From Cytophagaceae bacterium (lineage in GTDB: Bacteria; Bacteroidota; Bacteroidia; Cytophagales; JAIYAX01): DNA of 64,000 bases. Under the pieces are notes generated by a model that saw only the letters and a list, made by a program, of their open reading frames with translations, did not search any database and was not told the DNA's origin. Location: assembly GCA_027488815.1 (NCBI GenBank), contig JAIYAX010000026.1:237561-301560 (forward strand). Direction: 5' to 3'. Numbering within the stretch: position 1 is the first letter of the stretch; each line of letters starts with the position of its first letter. Below, piece after piece: positions 41,869 through 52,600 of this stretch. Made by a program: the position numbers and the translations under genes.

Positions 41869-41940
41869 CATTTATGCGATCCAATTCCATGTCTTGAGTT
41901 TTAGATTTGCTGACAGATGTAGTATTTACACAGACAGAAG

Positions 41941-42324
41941 ATGATTGAACTTGTAAATGACGGCGAAAGCAGGCAATGTCTGGAATGTGGTGAGCGCATT
42001 TACGGCAGAAGCGACAAAAAGTTTTGTTCCGATCTGTGCAGGAATGCATTCAACAACCGAAACAATAGCAACGCCAACGATTTAATCAGGAACACCAATA
42101 ACCTGCTCAGGAAAAACCGGCGTATCCTGTATGTGTTAAGCCCAAATGGCAAAGCAAAGGTAAGCAGGGACGAGCTAAGCCGTAAAGGCTTTAATTTTAA
42201 CTATTTCACGAATATTTATATGACCCGTCAAGGTAAAACATACTACTTTTGCTATGATATGGGCTATGTCGAGCTTGAACCCAACTGGTTTGCGGTTGTT
42301 TTAAAGCAGGAGTATGTATCCTGA
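41941..42324 (+). CDS. Zinc-ribbon conserved protein
   Basis: 127 residues. An N-terminal zinc site CLECGERIYGRSDKKFCSDL-C has the spacing C-x2-C ... C-x3-C; the segment after it (NRNNSNANDLIRNTNNLLRK) is Asn-rich and helical, and the C-terminal part (YFTNIYMTRQGKTYYFCYD) is beta-rich. I recall this as a conserved, unnamed Bacteroidota protein, possibly nucleic-acid binding. It is followed after 22 bp by the DEAD-box helicase, so they may be co-transcribed. Confidence 0.72.
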   Translation: MIELVNDGESRQCLECGERIYGRSDKKFCSDLCRNAFNNRNNSNANDLIRNTNNLLRKNRRILYVLSPNGKAKVSRDELSRKGFNFNYFTNIYMTRQGKTYYFCYDMGYVELEPNWFAVVLKQEYVS

Positions 42325-42346
42325 TCTTCAATTTAACTCATAATCA

Positions 42347-43615
42347 TTGACTTTTTCTGATTTTAACCTGGATGAAAGACTCCTCATGGGTCTCGATGCG
42401 ATTGGCTTTAGCCAACCTACGCCTATCCAGGAGGCTGCCATTCCATTGATTTTGCAGGAGCGTGACCTGATCGCATGTGCACAAACGGGTACAGGTAAAA
42501 CAGCAGCTTTTGTACTTCCTGTCATTCACCGGATATTAAACCAAAAAAATGAGCATAAGATAAAAGCACTGGTACTTGTCCCTACCCGGGAACTTGCTAT
42601 GCAAATCGATCAGAACATACAGGGCTTGGCCTATTTCGCACCTGTAAGCAGCATAGCAGTGTTTGGCGGTGGGGATGGTCAGGTGTTTGAAGTGCAGAAA
42701 AAGGCATTGTTGCAAGGCTGCGAGGTGGTCATCGCTACACCTGGACGCCTGATTTCTCTTTTGGCCAGTTTTAAACTTGATTTTTCGCAGCTTGACACGC
42801 TCATCCTTGATGAAGCGGACAGAATGCTTGATATGGGCTTTAACGAAGACATCATGAAAATCAGCAGCTATCTGCCCAAGCAGAGGCAAAATCTGATGTT
42901 TTCTGCCACCATGCCCCCTAAAATCCGAAAGCTGGCCAATCAGTTGCTCAGCAACCCGGCAGAAATTAATCTGGCAGTGTCAAAGCCCGCTGAAGGAGTT
43001 ACCCAGTTGTTTTTTCCTATCGAAGAAATGGACAAGCTTAAGCTGCTGGATCACCTCCTCAAGTCCAATCATTATCCATCGATGATCATTTTTGCCAGTA
43101 CCAAGGATAAAGTAAAAGTGCTGGACAGAACCATACAGCGAATAGGTCTGAAAGCCAAGGCGTTTCACTCAGACCTTAGCCAGGAAGAACGAGACAGTGC
43201 CATGCTTGCCTTTCGAAACAAACAGTTGCCTGCACTTATCGGAACGGATATTATATCCAGAGGAATTGATGTGGAAGGCATTAGTCTAGTGGTGAATTTT
43301 GATGTACCTCCCGATCCTGAAGATTACATCCACCGGATTGGCCGGACAGCCAGGGCCGAGACAACCGGAACAGCCATAACATTTGTTAACCCTGCAGATG
43401 TGCTGAAATTCATTCGGATCGAAAAGATGCTTGATCAGCGCATGGAAATGCAGGAGATACCAGCCGAAGTAGGAGTGACGCCCGATTTAAAACTGGACGA
43501 AATCAGGCTAAGTGGAAAAAGGTCTTTCCGGCATCAGCCAAACGGCCAGGGGCAGCATTCATCCGGAAACAAAAGGCGACCGTTCAGAAAAGGAAATGCC
43601 CAAAAAAATAAGTGA
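42347..43615 (+). CDS. DEAD-box RNA helicase (RhlE-like)
   Basis: 422 residues. Q motif FSQPTPIQEAAI, motif I AQTGTGKTAAF, Ia PTRELAMQ, II DEAD, III SATMP, IV IIFASTKDKV, V GTDIISRGIDV, VI HRIGRTAR, all in order. The C-terminal tail is basic (RSFRHQ ... NKRRPFRKGN), as in RhlE-type helicases acting on ribosome assembly or RNA decay. The start is TTG at 42347, giving the usual MTFSDF beginning. Confidence 0.94.
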   Translation: MTFSDFNLDERLLMGLDAIGFSQPTPIQEAAIPLILQERDLIACAQTGTGKTAAFVLPVIHRILNQKNEHKIKALVLVPTRELAMQIDQNIQGLAYFAPVSSIAVFGGGDGQVFEVQKKALLQGCEVVIATPGRLISLLASFKLDFSQLDTLILDEADRMLDMGFNEDIMKISSYLPKQRQNLMFSATMPPKIRKLANQLLSNPAEINLAVSKPAEGVTQLFFPIEEMDKLKLLDHLLKSNHYPSMIIFASTKDKVKVLDRTIQRIGLKAKAFHSDLSQEERDSAMLAFRNKQLPALIGTDIISRGIDVEGISLVVNFDVPPDPEDYIHRIGRTARAETTGTAITFVNPADVLKFIRIEKMLDQRMEMQEIPAEVGVTPDLKLDEIRLSGKRSFRHQPNGQGQHSSGNKRRPFRKGNAQKNK

Positions 43616-43673
43616 GATCTTTGATTTTCACTTTGGAATGGACATATTCGTATTCACTAAATACCATTGAGCT

Positions 43674-43784
43674 ATGTCAAAAGATAAAGGAGCAGTAAAA
43701 GAAGTGAAAAAAACTGCGCAGAAATCGTTAAAAGAAAAGCGTGCCGAGAAAAAGGCTAAAAAGTCCAATCGTAAAGATGATTGA
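43674..43784 (+). CDS. 36-residue Lys-rich small protein
   Basis: ATG at 43674, stop at 43784. Sequence is almost all K, A, E, S and R in a helical pattern (KKTAQKSLKEKRAEKKAKK). It has a terminator directly behind it. It might bind nucleic acid or ribosomes; no function is known to me. The compact ORF-terminator arrangement and lack of frameshift support it. Confidence 0.6.
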   Translation: MSKDKGAVKEVKKTAQKSLKEKRAEKKAKKSNRKDD

Positions 43785-43790
43785 TAAAAA

Positions 43791-43820
43791 AGCCCCCAAA
43801 TCGCTTAGAATTGGGGGCTT
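43791..43820. terminator. Bidirectional terminator
   Basis: GCCCCCAA and TTGGGGGC form a strong stem around an ~11-nt loop. A-run on the left and T-run on the right let it serve both the plus-strand small gene and the minus-strand gene ending at 43827. Confidence 0.85.
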
Positions 43821-43826
43821 TGTTTT

Positions 43827-44840
43827 TTAGTTGGCGGGTTGCACAATAGGATAGTAGACCTTGGTGATCCACTTGGTGGTGTCCTTTTCTAACTCAGGGT
43901 CGGTGATGTACTCTTCCACTACTGCACCGTTGATCGTATGCGCATTGGCTTTCACATAGGCATCAAAAGACTCATAGAAGGGCATCATGTTTTCATAGGC
44001 ACCCTTATAGGTTGCAACCAGAGCATACGTTTGAGGTCTTTCCATGGATTTGATGGCTCCTTCCAGTTTTTCAGGAAGTTGGGCTACTGGCACAGCCATG
44101 GCAACAACAGATTTCTCAGGTGAAAAACTTTCATAAAAAGCCAAAGGGGCTCCTGTTGCCTGAAGACCTGCTGCTTGCACAAAACGGAAAAGTTCGGAGT
44201 ATGACTTCTTCATGATCTCGCTGGTATTTGCTAGTGACATCTCAGAGCGGATGTACAAGAGTTTCATAGCAGGCATCTCTACTGGTTGAGCCTGGAAAGA
44301 GGTGCTTTGAGCCTCTACACGTGTTTTTAGGTTGTTCAGGCCCTTATCATAGTCTTTGCCAATGGCTTCGGTGAAATCCATAAACAGCATCATGATGTTC
44401 ATGGGCATAGCCATGTCCCCTTTCATGCCCCAGGTCACTTTGTAACCACCTTCGGCAGGCTCCATGTTCATCCAGGTGTTGGCTTTGGACTCATAAGGCA
44501 CTTTAAAAACAAGGTCTGCTACAGATTTTTGGTTGGGGACAACCTCTGTACGGGTCATAATGCCTTCGCCTACAGAGTCATTTCCTTTCCAGGAATAGGT
44601 TGAGCCTACACTACCATCGTTTTCAGAGATGTTAATCTCCATATTCGGATCAAGAGGCGACCAGGGAGACCAGGCCTGAAACTCAGACCATTGGTTGATG
44701 GCTTTAAAGACTGTGGCCTCATCGGCTTTGACCACAATACTTTTTTCCATTTGATAGGATTTGGGAGCAATCAGGGAAAGTACCACGATCAGCAATACGA
44801 TACCCAAGATGATGAACCCTACGAGTTTAAGTGCTTTCAT
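43827..44840 (-). CDS. SRPBCC / GyrI-like two-domain protein, membrane-anchored
   Basis: 337 residues. One N-terminal membrane helix (LVGFIILGIVLLIVVLSLI), then an SRPBCC (START-like) domain at about 30-175 (SIVVKADEATVFKAINQWSEF), then a GyrI-like small-molecule-binding domain (PAMKLLYIRSEMSL ... ITKVYYPI). Such pairings bind hydrophobic ligands in a cavity; the ligand is unknown. It faces the periplasm or cytoplasm depending on helix orientation, which the sequence does not settle. Confidence 0.85.
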   Translation of the reverse strand: MKALKLVGFIILGIVLLIVVLSLIAPKSYQMEKSIVVKADEATVFKAINQWSEFQAWSPWSPLDPNMEINISENDGSVGSTYSWKGNDSVGEGIMTRTEVVPNQKSVADLVFKVPYESKANTWMNMEPAEGGYKVTWGMKGDMAMPMNIMMLFMDFTEAIGKDYDKGLNNLKTRVEAQSTSFQAQPVEMPAMKLLYIRSEMSLANTSEIMKKSYSELFRFVQAAGLQATGAPLAFYESFSPEKSVVAMAVPVAQLPEKLEGAIKSMERPQTYALVATYKGAYENMMPFYESFDAYVKANAHTINGAVVEEYITDPELEKDTTKWITKVYYPIVQPAN

Positions 44841-44889
44841 AGATGTGTCGTTTAGTTTGACCGAAATGAAGGAAAATCCTACGGCTTTA

Positions 44890-46143
44890 TCAAGTGAAGT
44901 TTTCCAGAAGGTTTTTAATCTTCTCAGCTTTCAGCAAGCACTCTTCATATTCCTGTTCAGGATCAGAGTCGATGGTGATGGCACTTCCGGAGCTATAGCT
45001 TAACAAGCCTCGGTTTTCATCATAGAAAATACTTCTGATCAGGACGTTAAAGTCAAAACTCCCGTCCGGCAAGAGATAACCGATACTGCCGGAGAAGGGC
45101 CCTCTTGCATGCGTTTCAAGTCGGTCAATCCAGGTCATGGCACTGATCTTTGGTGCCCCCGTCATGCTGCCCATTGGAAAAGAATTCAACAGACATTGGA
45201 TAGCATCCTGAGGCTTTTCCGGCTCACCACTAATGGTCGAGATCATATGATAAAGCCCTGGAAATTCATAAACACCGAAAAGCTCATCCACTTCAACAGA
45301 ACCGGCCCTGCATAATCGATTGAGGTCGTTTCTTACCAGATCAACGATCATTAAATTTTCAGCTGTTTCTTTTTCACTGCCGGTAAGCATTTGCCTTGCT
45401 TCCGCAACACTGCCCGCTTTTTGGCTTGACACCGTACCTTTTATGGGTTGAGAAATGACCCTGTGCAAATCGTATCGAAGAAAACGTTCGGGAGAAGCAC
45501 TGAGGATGTATTGACCGTTTAATTTATACAACCCGCAAAAAGGCATTGGAGAGGCTTTGACCAGTCTGCAAAACAGGTCTACAGGATCAATTTGTGCATT
45601 CTCAGACAGAAAATGCATGCAGTAATTAAGCTCGTAGACTTCCCCTTCTTTAATCAATTCCTGAATAGCTTTAACCTGTTGTAAATAGGCTTCCCGGTCA
45701 ATGCTGCATTGAAGTGAAATGGTTCTACGGGATTCAATAAGCTCTCCAATTTGCAGTTGCTGTGCTGAAAAATCAACTACAGTCTCGGCTTCAAATGCCA
45801 GCAAGTCTGGGAAATGATGAAAGGGTTTGGCCTCTGAGGGAAGCCTTTCAAGTCGGTTTTTTAAGTCATAACCCCAAAAGACAAATACCGGACGGTCATG
45901 ATTGGCCAATGTTTGGATGGCAAGGGATAGTTCAGGTTCATTTCCGGCACTTTTATTCAAAAGCAAAAAGGGAACAGTTGCTGAAGCTGCATAGCTCTCA
46001 AAACCTTGGTAACCTTTCAGTTTTGCAAAATCATGGGTAAAGGCAAAATAAGGTTGTCTGTCGAGTTGATGAAGCAATTGATGAAGTGAGATGTCAGACA
46101 CGAATGGGAACTTCTGGAAGCGAAAGATATGTTCTACAAACAT
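44890..46143 (-). CDS. pabB: Aminodeoxychorismate synthase component I
   Basis: 417 residues from ATG at 46143 (ATG at 46155 also possible). It belongs to the chorismate-binding family: ASPERFLR, PIKGT, EKETAENLMIVDLVRNDL, GAPKISAM and the C-terminal GSAITIDSDPEQEYEE. The PIKGT motif has the Lys used by PabB, whereas TrpE has PIAGT, so this is folate rather than tryptophan synthesis. No pabA or pabC is adjacent. Confidence 0.9.
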   Translation of the reverse strand: MFVEHIFRFQKFPFVSDISLHQLLHQLDRQPYFAFTHDFAKLKGYQGFESYAASATVPFLLLNKSAGNEPELSLAIQTLANHDRPVFVFWGYDLKNRLERLPSEAKPFHHFPDLLAFEAETVVDFSAQQLQIGELIESRRTISLQCSIDREAYLQQVKAIQELIKEGEVYELNYCMHFLSENAQIDPVDLFCRLVKASPMPFCGLYKLNGQYILSASPERFLRYDLHRVISQPIKGTVSSQKAGSVAEARQMLTGSEKETAENLMIVDLVRNDLNRLCRAGSVEVDELFGVYEFPGLYHMISTISGEPEKPQDAIQCLLNSFPMGSMTGAPKISAMTWIDRLETHARGPFSGSIGYLLPDGSFDFNVLIRSIFYDENRGLLSYSSGSAITIDSDPEQEYEECLLKAEKIKNLLENFT

Positions 46144-46249
46144 AACGTACCTCATTACTTTTCAACGATCTGCGTTGAAGTTTTGTGGGTAAGCTTTGGC
46201 TTCTTATATTTAACGTTTGTATTTTAATTCCATTTCACCCTAAACATTG

Positions 46250-47386
46250 ATGTCCGCTAGTCCCCAGTTACAGAAAGTTCGTTTTTCTGATCAGACAAGA
46301 TCTGAATTTTTTCCAACCGTTCGTAAAAGAGTTGACGCCTATTTCAAAGAGAATAACATTTCAAAGCATGCAAATGCTGCTATGATTTTTAAAACGGTAT
46401 TGTTTGTGGGCACGCTTATGCTAAGCTATGGCCTGATCATCAGCAGTACGTTGAGCCCACTTGGCATGTTGTTTTGGGCCGGAATTATGGGTGCTACTAC
46501 TGCATTTATTGGCTTTAATGTATGCCACGATGCCATTCACGGTTCCTATTCAGCCAAACCAAGAGTCAATCAGGCGTTGAGTTTGTTGTTCAATGTGATT
46601 GGAGCCAATGCCTACATGTGGAGCATTACCCACAATGTGGTGCACCATACCTATACCAATATTCCAGAGCACGATGAAGACCTTGACGTTGCACCCGGGC
46701 TAGTGAGATTATCTCCGCATGACAAAATCCATCCTATTCAGAGGTTTCAACATTTCTATGCGTTTTTCCTGTATTCATTTGCTTCCTTATCCTGGGTGTT
46801 TCGTAAGGATTTCAAGAAATTCTTTGCTCCCAAAATAGGTGCAGTTGATACCAGCAATCACCCCAAGTCAGAGCTTTTCAACCTGCTATTTTTCAAAATA
46901 CTGTACGTGGTCATCTTTATGGTCGTTCCGTTCATGGTCATGTCACTTACCTGGTATGAGTTTTTACTTGGGTTTTTGTTTATGCATATGGTTCAAGGCT
47001 TGGTTTTAGGCCTGGTTTTTCAGCTGGCTCATGTGGTGGAAGGCATGCAGTTTCCACAACCAAATGACGAAAACACCATCGAAGAGGCCTGGGCCATTCA
47101 TCAGATGAACACAACAGCCAACTTCGCACGTAAGTCAAAACTGGCTAACTTCTTTTGCGGTGGGCTTAACTTTCAGATTGAGCACCATTTGTTTCCTAAA
47201 GTTTGCCATATCCATTATGCTGCCATCAGCGATATCGTGAAACAAACGGCCTTAGAGCACAATGTGCCTTATATTGAGCATGAGACGTTTTTTTCGGCCA
47301 TCGCTTCACATTACCGCATACTGAAAAAGTTTGGCAAAGGCGACTTCAGTGAGTCACCTTTGAGGGTGAGCCGGGTGAGAGCCTAG
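46250..47386 (+). CDS. Membrane fatty-acid desaturase (acyl-lipid type)
   Basis: 378 residues from ATG at 46250. Three His boxes bind the di-iron centre: HDAIHGS, HNVVHHTYTN and QIEHHLFP, with an extra His in QLAHVVEG. Four membrane helices. The QxxHH form of box 3 is typical of front-end acyl-lipid desaturases such as delta-5/delta-6 types; the regiospecificity cannot be read. It probably adjusts membrane fluidity. A short basic tail closes it. Confidence 0.92.
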   Translation: MSASPQLQKVRFSDQTRSEFFPTVRKRVDAYFKENNISKHANAAMIFKTVLFVGTLMLSYGLIISSTLSPLGMLFWAGIMGATTAFIGFNVCHDAIHGSYSAKPRVNQALSLLFNVIGANAYMWSITHNVVHHTYTNIPEHDEDLDVAPGLVRLSPHDKIHPIQRFQHFYAFFLYSFASLSWVFRKDFKKFFAPKIGAVDTSNHPKSELFNLLFFKILYVVIFMVVPFMVMSLTWYEFLLGFLFMHMVQGLVLGLVFQLAHVVEGMQFPQPNDENTIEEAWAIHQMNTTANFARKSKLANFFCGGLNFQIEHHLFPKVCHIHYAAISDIVKQTALEHNVPYIEHETFFSAIASHYRILKKFGKGDFSESPLRVSRVRA

Positions 47387-47415
47387 AAAACAGCCGCTTT
47401 TTTCAATGGTCATTT

Positions 47416-47448
47416 TTTGAAAGGCCTTAAGTCATGCTGCTATATTTG
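47416..47448 (+). promoter_or_regulatory. Promoter TTTG-N21-TATATTTG before pdhC
   Basis: TTTG at 47416-47419, then TATATTTG at 47441-47448: a full Bacteroidota promoter. A second -7 box TACTTTTG at 47459-47466 lies 18 bp downstream, so there may be two starts. Confidence 0.6.
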
Positions 47449-47494
47449 CAGTAATCTGTACTTTTGATCGAGTAAAATAATTCCAGTATAGCCT

Positions 47495-49099
47495 ATGGCG
47501 GAGATCATCCGAATGCCCAAAATGAGCGACACCATGACAGAAGGGGTGATCGCATCATGGTTAAAGAAAGTTGGAGATAAGGTAAAATCAGGCGATGTAT
47601 TGGCCGAAGTAGAAACCGATAAAGCCACGATGGAACTGGAAGCATATCAGGATGGGGTATTGCTCCATATCGGTGTAGAGGCAAAGTCATCAGTACCGGT
47701 TGATGGAATGATCGCAATCATTGGCAAATCAGGGGAAGACATCAGCACTCTGCTTAAGTCAGGCAACTCAGCAGCCGCCAACTCTGCTCCCTCTCCCGTA
47801 GCTAACCTGGCTGCACCAGAACCTGTTCAAAAATCATCCATAGACTTATCGGCTATCAAAGCGACAGTCATTCGAATGCCTAAAATGAGCGATACCATGA
47901 CTGAAGGAGGTATCGTCGCCTGGCACAAAAAAGTAGGAGATCAGGTAAAGTCAGGTGATCTACTTGCTGAAGTTGAAACCGACAAAGCCACTATGGAATT
48001 GGAAAGCTATGACAAGGGTACCTTGTTGCACATCGGTGTAGCAGCCGGAAAGGTGGCTCAGGTGGACGAGATTATCGCCATCATAGGTGAGCCCGGCACA
48101 GATATTAGCCCTCTTTTGGTTTCAGGTCCTGCAAGTAGCCAGGCTTCCGCCCCCGTCACTTCAGCCTCAACTACAAATGCAGTGACAGCGTCCACATCGT
48201 CAGTTTCAAAGGCTAATGGTTCAGAGCGCATGAAAATATCGCCTCTGGCCCGAAAAATGGCCATGGATAGGGGAATTAGCCTTCAGTCATTAATTGGAAG
48301 TGGAGAAAATGGCCGTATTATCAAGCGGGACATTGAAGAATTCAAAACCGACAGCACACAGCCTGCGCCTGAGGCAAAAGGTACAGCATCCGTTACTCCT
48401 TCCATTCCATCAGCTACGGAAGGTTATACGGACCTGCCAGTCTCTCAAATGCGAAAGACCATTGCCAGGCGATTGGGTGAGAGCATGTTTACCGCTCCGC
48501 ATTTTTACCTCACCATGGAGATTGACATGGACAAAGCTGTTGAAGCGAGAAAAAGCATCAATGAACTTTCGCCGGTAAAAATATCCTTCAATGACCTGGT
48601 CATCAAAGCAGCAGCTTTGGCATTACGGCAGCATCCTAAAGTGAATTCCGCATGGATGGGCGACAAAATCCGCCAATACCAGCATATTCATGTGGGAATG
48701 GCTGTTGCAGTTGAAGAAGGTTTGCTGGTACCTGTCATCCGTCATGCCGATCAGAAAAACCTGTCAACGATTGCACAAGAGGCTAAAGATTTTGGAGCAA
48801 AGGCAAAAAACAAACAACTGCAGCCTAGTGATTGGGAAGGTAACACATTTACCATTTCCAACTTAGGCATGTTTGGCATCGAGGAGTTTACAGCGATCAT
48901 CAATCCACCTGATAGTTGCATTCTCGCAGTCGGAGGCATCAAACAGACCCCTGTCGTAAAAAACAATCAGATTGTACCCGGACAGGTGATGAAAGTGACC
49001 CTAAGTTGTGACCATCGAAGCGTAGATGGGGCCGTAGGTTCAGCATTTTTGCAAACCTTCAAGTCGTTATTGGAAGACCCTATTCGCATGCTGATTTGA
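47495..49099 (+). CDS. pdhC: Dihydrolipoamide acetyltransferase, pyruvate dehydrogenase E2
   Basis: 534 residues. Two lipoyl domains (each with [10 protein letters not shown], the Lys being lipoylated) at about 2-78 and 127-203, separated by Ala/Ser/Pro-rich linkers, a peripheral-subunit-binding domain ([14 protein letters not shown] ... GRIIKRDI), then the catalytic domain ending in [10 protein letters not shown] with the active His. It takes acetyl from E1 to CoA. The two lipoyl regions are near copies at DNA level. The stop overlaps the hslV start by one base (TGATG). Confidence 0.95.
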   Translation: MAEIIRMPKMSDTMTEGVIASWLKKVGDKVKSGDVLAEVETDKATMELEAYQDGVLLHIGVEAKSSVPVDGMIAIIGKSGEDISTLLKSGNSAAANSAPSPVANLAAPEPVQKSSIDLSAIKATVIRMPKMSDTMTEGGIVAWHKKVGDQVKSGDLLAEVETDKATMELESYDKGTLLHIGVAAGKVAQVDEIIAIIGEPGTDISPLLVSGPASSQASAPVTSASTTNAVTASTSSVSKANGSERMKISPLARKMAMDRGISLQSLIGSGENGRIIKRDIEEFKTDSTQPAPEAKGTASVTPSIPSATEGYTDLPVSQMRKTIARRLGESMFTAPHFYLTMEIDMDKAVEARKSINELSPVKISFNDLVIKAAALALRQHPKVNSAWMGDKIRQYQHIHVGMAVAVEEGLLVPVIRHADQKNLSTIAQEAKDFGAKAKNKQLQPSDWEGNTFTISNLGMFGIEEFTAIINPPDSCILAVGGIKQTPVVKNNQIVPGQVMKVTLSCDHRSVDGAVGSAFLQTFKSLLEDPIRMLI

Positions 49100-49644
49100 T
49101 GGCAGAACCACAATCTATTCATGCCACTACAGTCGTCGGAATTCGCCATCAGGGGAAGATAGCCCTGGGTGCTGATGGCCAGGCGACCATGGGCAATACA
49201 GTTGCCAAAAGCAATGTCAGAAAGGTAAGAAGACTGGCCGATGGTAAAGTGTTGGCTGGCTTCGCAGGTTCTACGGCAGATGCCTTTTCATTGCTGGAAA
49301 AGTTTGAAGAAAAGTTGTCGGCTTATGGTGGCAACCTCAAGAGAGCAGCAATCGAACTGGCTAAGGAGTGGAGATCAGACCGCTACCTGCGCAGGCTTGA
49401 GGCCATGATGATCGTAGCAGATGCTCAGGACCTGCTTATTATTTCCGGGACAGGCGATGTACTTGAGCCCGATGAAGGGGTAGCTGCCATTGGATCAGGA
49501 GGTGATTACGCCCGTTCTGCTGCCCTTGCCTTGGTGAAGCATGCTCCTCATCTTAGTGCAGAACAAATGGTAGCTGAAAGCCTTCATATTGCCGCCGACC
49601 TGTGCATTTATACCAACCACCAAATCGTTGTGGAGCATTTTTGA
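49099..49644 (+). CDS. hslV: ATP-dependent protease subunit HslV
   Basis: 181 residues from ATG at 49099, overlapping the pdhC stop by one base (TGATG). The nine-residue leader MAEPQSIHA is followed by TTVVGIRH, whose first Thr becomes the N-terminal nucleophile after processing. [22 protein letters not shown] and [11 protein letters not shown] are HslV marks. It forms a dodecameric protease with HslU; hslU is not in the window. Confidence 0.95.
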   Translation: MAEPQSIHATTVVGIRHQGKIALGADGQATMGNTVAKSNVRKVRRLADGKVLAGFAGSTADAFSLLEKFEEKLSAYGGNLKRAAIELAKEWRSDRYLRRLEAMMIVADAQDLLIISGTGDVLEPDEGVAAIGSGGDYARSAALALVKHAPHLSAEQMVAESLHIAADLCIYTNHQIVVEHF

Positions 49645-49677
49645 TCAAACGATCACGATTAACAGCTAAATTCCGCT

Positions 49678-52600
49678 ATGTCAACATTTCGCCTCTCTAT
49701 TCTCCTTTGTTTGATTCTTTTACAGCATTCTTGGGCTCAGAAAACCTTTCCGAAACATGAAATCCAGCAGAAATCACCGGGCGTTTATGCCATTTTGAAT
49801 GCACAGTTGGTGGATGCAGAAACCGGTCCCGTGAAGGCAAACCTGTTGATCAGCGAGGGAAAGATACAAGCCTTGGGAGCTAATGTTATCGTTCCCAAAG
49901 AAGCCATTGTGGTGGATGGGACTGATCTGTTCGTCTATCCGGCATTCATCGAGCTGGTTTCTGACTATGGCATTAAAAAGCAGGAAGGTACCGGAGGAGG
50001 CCGAACCAACTTTAATCCTCAACTCGAACCCCAGCGCAAAGGTGCCTACTTCTGGAATGATGCTATAAAACCGGAGTACAAAGCTTCCGAGCAGTTTGAG
50101 CATGATTCTAAAAGAGCAAAAGAATTACGTGAGGCCGGCTTTTCAATGGTGCTCAGCCATCAGCGGGATGGAATAGTGCGTGGTACCGGCTTACTCTGCC
50201 TGTTGGATGAACAGCGTGAGGTACAAAGTGTTTTCAAACCTTCCGCTGCCCGCTTCTACAGCTTTAGCAGGGGAAGAAGTCAGCAATCCTATCCTTCCTC
50301 CCTCATGGGGATCATTGCATTGCTTCGGCAGGTGCATTATGACGCTAAGTGGTACAGAGAAGGAGGCTACAAAGAAGAGCGAAATCTTTCACTGGAAGCC
50401 TGGAACAATCAATTAACGCTTCCTGCCATTATCGAACCGGGCGGGGATAAATTAAATGTGCTTAGGGTTGCCGAATTGGGTAAAGAAATAGGCATTCCCT
50501 TTATTGTAAAAGGCAATGGAGATGAATACCAGCGCATGGAGGAAGTCAAAAAGACAGGATTGTCTTTGATACTTCCGCTTGAATTTCCTGAGGCATATGA
50601 TGTTTCTGACCCATTGGATGCAGATTATGTTTCCCTGGCCTCCATGAAACACTGGGAACTTGCCCCGCACAACCCCAGACTTCTAAATGAAAAGGGTATT
50701 CCTTTCAGCTTCACTGCTTCATCAAACAAAAAACTCAAAGATTTTCAGGCAGCACTTGGCACTGCCATTCGAAAAGGGGGCTTATCGGAGCGTGCAGCCC
50801 TCGCAGCCTTGACCACCCAACCTGCTAAAGAATTGGGCATGTCCGATCTTTTAGGAAGGGTATCCCAAGGCTATCTGGCCAATTTGCTGATTACCTCCGG
50901 CCCGTTATTTCAAAAAGATACAAGAATTCTTCAAACCTGGGTTGGTGGAAAGCCATTTATCCATGAAGAATTGCCTGCTGCTGATTTGAGAGGGGAATAT
51001 TCCTTTCAAACGCAAGGTAAAAACTATAGCCTGATCGTATCGGGAAGCCGCCTTAAGCAGGAGTACAAGCTTAGCAGAAAATCAGACTCGGCTTCCTACA
51101 CCTTAAAGCCTGAGTTTTTGGGGCAACAGATCAGTTTTCAGATCAAGGATTTTGCTGACAGTGTCGAAAAGGGAGTGTACCGCTTTCAGGGCTATTACCA
51201 GTCAAGAAGCTGGAACGGAACCCTGACCAAGCCCGGGGGTGGTCTTGAAAAATGGTCAGCCCAATGGGAAAAGGCCTATGTTGACACCAGTGCCAACAAG
51301 AAGCAAGAGCCCAAATCTGAGCGGGATACACTTCTGGGTCAGGTGATTTATCCTTTTGCAGCGTATGGTAAACCAGAAAAACCTAAAACAGAGTCGGTCA
51401 TATTCAGAAATGCTACGGTCTGGACCAACGAAGAAGCAGGCATTTTGACAAATACGGATGTTTGGGTGGAGAACGGAAAAATAAAGCAGGTTGGGAAAAG
51501 CCTCCAGGCGACTGGAGTAAAGGAAATCAAGGCGGAAGGGTTGCATCTAAGTTCTGGAATTATTGATGAACATTCGCATATCGCTATCAGCAGAGGGGTA
51601 AATGAAGGTGGTCAGATGAACTCGGCTGAAGTGCGTATCGGGGATGTGGTGAACTCTGAAGACGTTAATATCTACCGTCAGCTGGCAGGAGGAGTGATTG
51701 GAGCACAATTACTTCACGGATCTGCAAATGCCGTTGGAGGGCAGTCAGCACTTGTTAAATTCAAATGGGGATCCGCACCTGAAGAAATGAAAATTGCCGG
51801 AGCAGACGGTTTCATCAAATTTGCTCTGGGTGAGAACCCAAAGAATAGCAATTCGGGTAGTTTCTCCACTTCGATCTTTCCTCAGACCCGAATGGGTATT
51901 GAGCAGCTTTATTATGATGCTTTTGCCAGAGCCCTGGCTTATGAGCAGCAATGGCTGGAGTTCAACAAAACCCCTGAAAAAGAACGGGCCAAAATGATCC
52001 CACCCAGAAAAGACCTGGAGCTGGATGCCATGCTTGAAATTCTGAGGAAGAAGCGGTTTATCTCATGCCACTCTTATGTTCAGTCTGAAATTGCCATGCT
52101 GATGAAAGTGGGCGACTCTTTAGGCTTTAAAGTGAACACATTTACCCACATTCTGGAAGGCTACAAAGTTGCCAATGAAATGAAAGCCCATGGAGTACAT
52201 GCTTCCAGCTTTGCGGATTGGTGGGCCTACAAATGGGAAGTTAAAGATGCCATCCCTTACAATATGGCCATCCTCAGTGGAGCCGGTGTAACTACCTCAG
52301 TAAATTCTGATGATGCTGAAATGGCAAGAAGGCTAAATCAGGAAGCTGCAAAGGGGGTGAAGTATGGAAAAATGAGCGAAGCAGAAGCCTGGAAAATGGC
52401 CACGCTCAATCCTGCCAAAATGCTACATCTGGATGGGCAAACGGGTAGCATCAAGCCCGGAAAGTATGCCGACCTGGTTTTGTGGAGTGATCATCCGCTT
52501 TCCATTTATGCCAAACCGGTACAAACCTGGGTAGAGGGAGTGCGTTATTTTGATCAGGAGGAAGATCGGCGACTTAGGGAAAGCATTGCGCAGGAGCGAA

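Noticed and set aside
47513..47960. Direct repeat in pdhC as a mobile or unstable element
   Set aside because: It is explained by the two lipoyl domains, a normal feature of E2 proteins.
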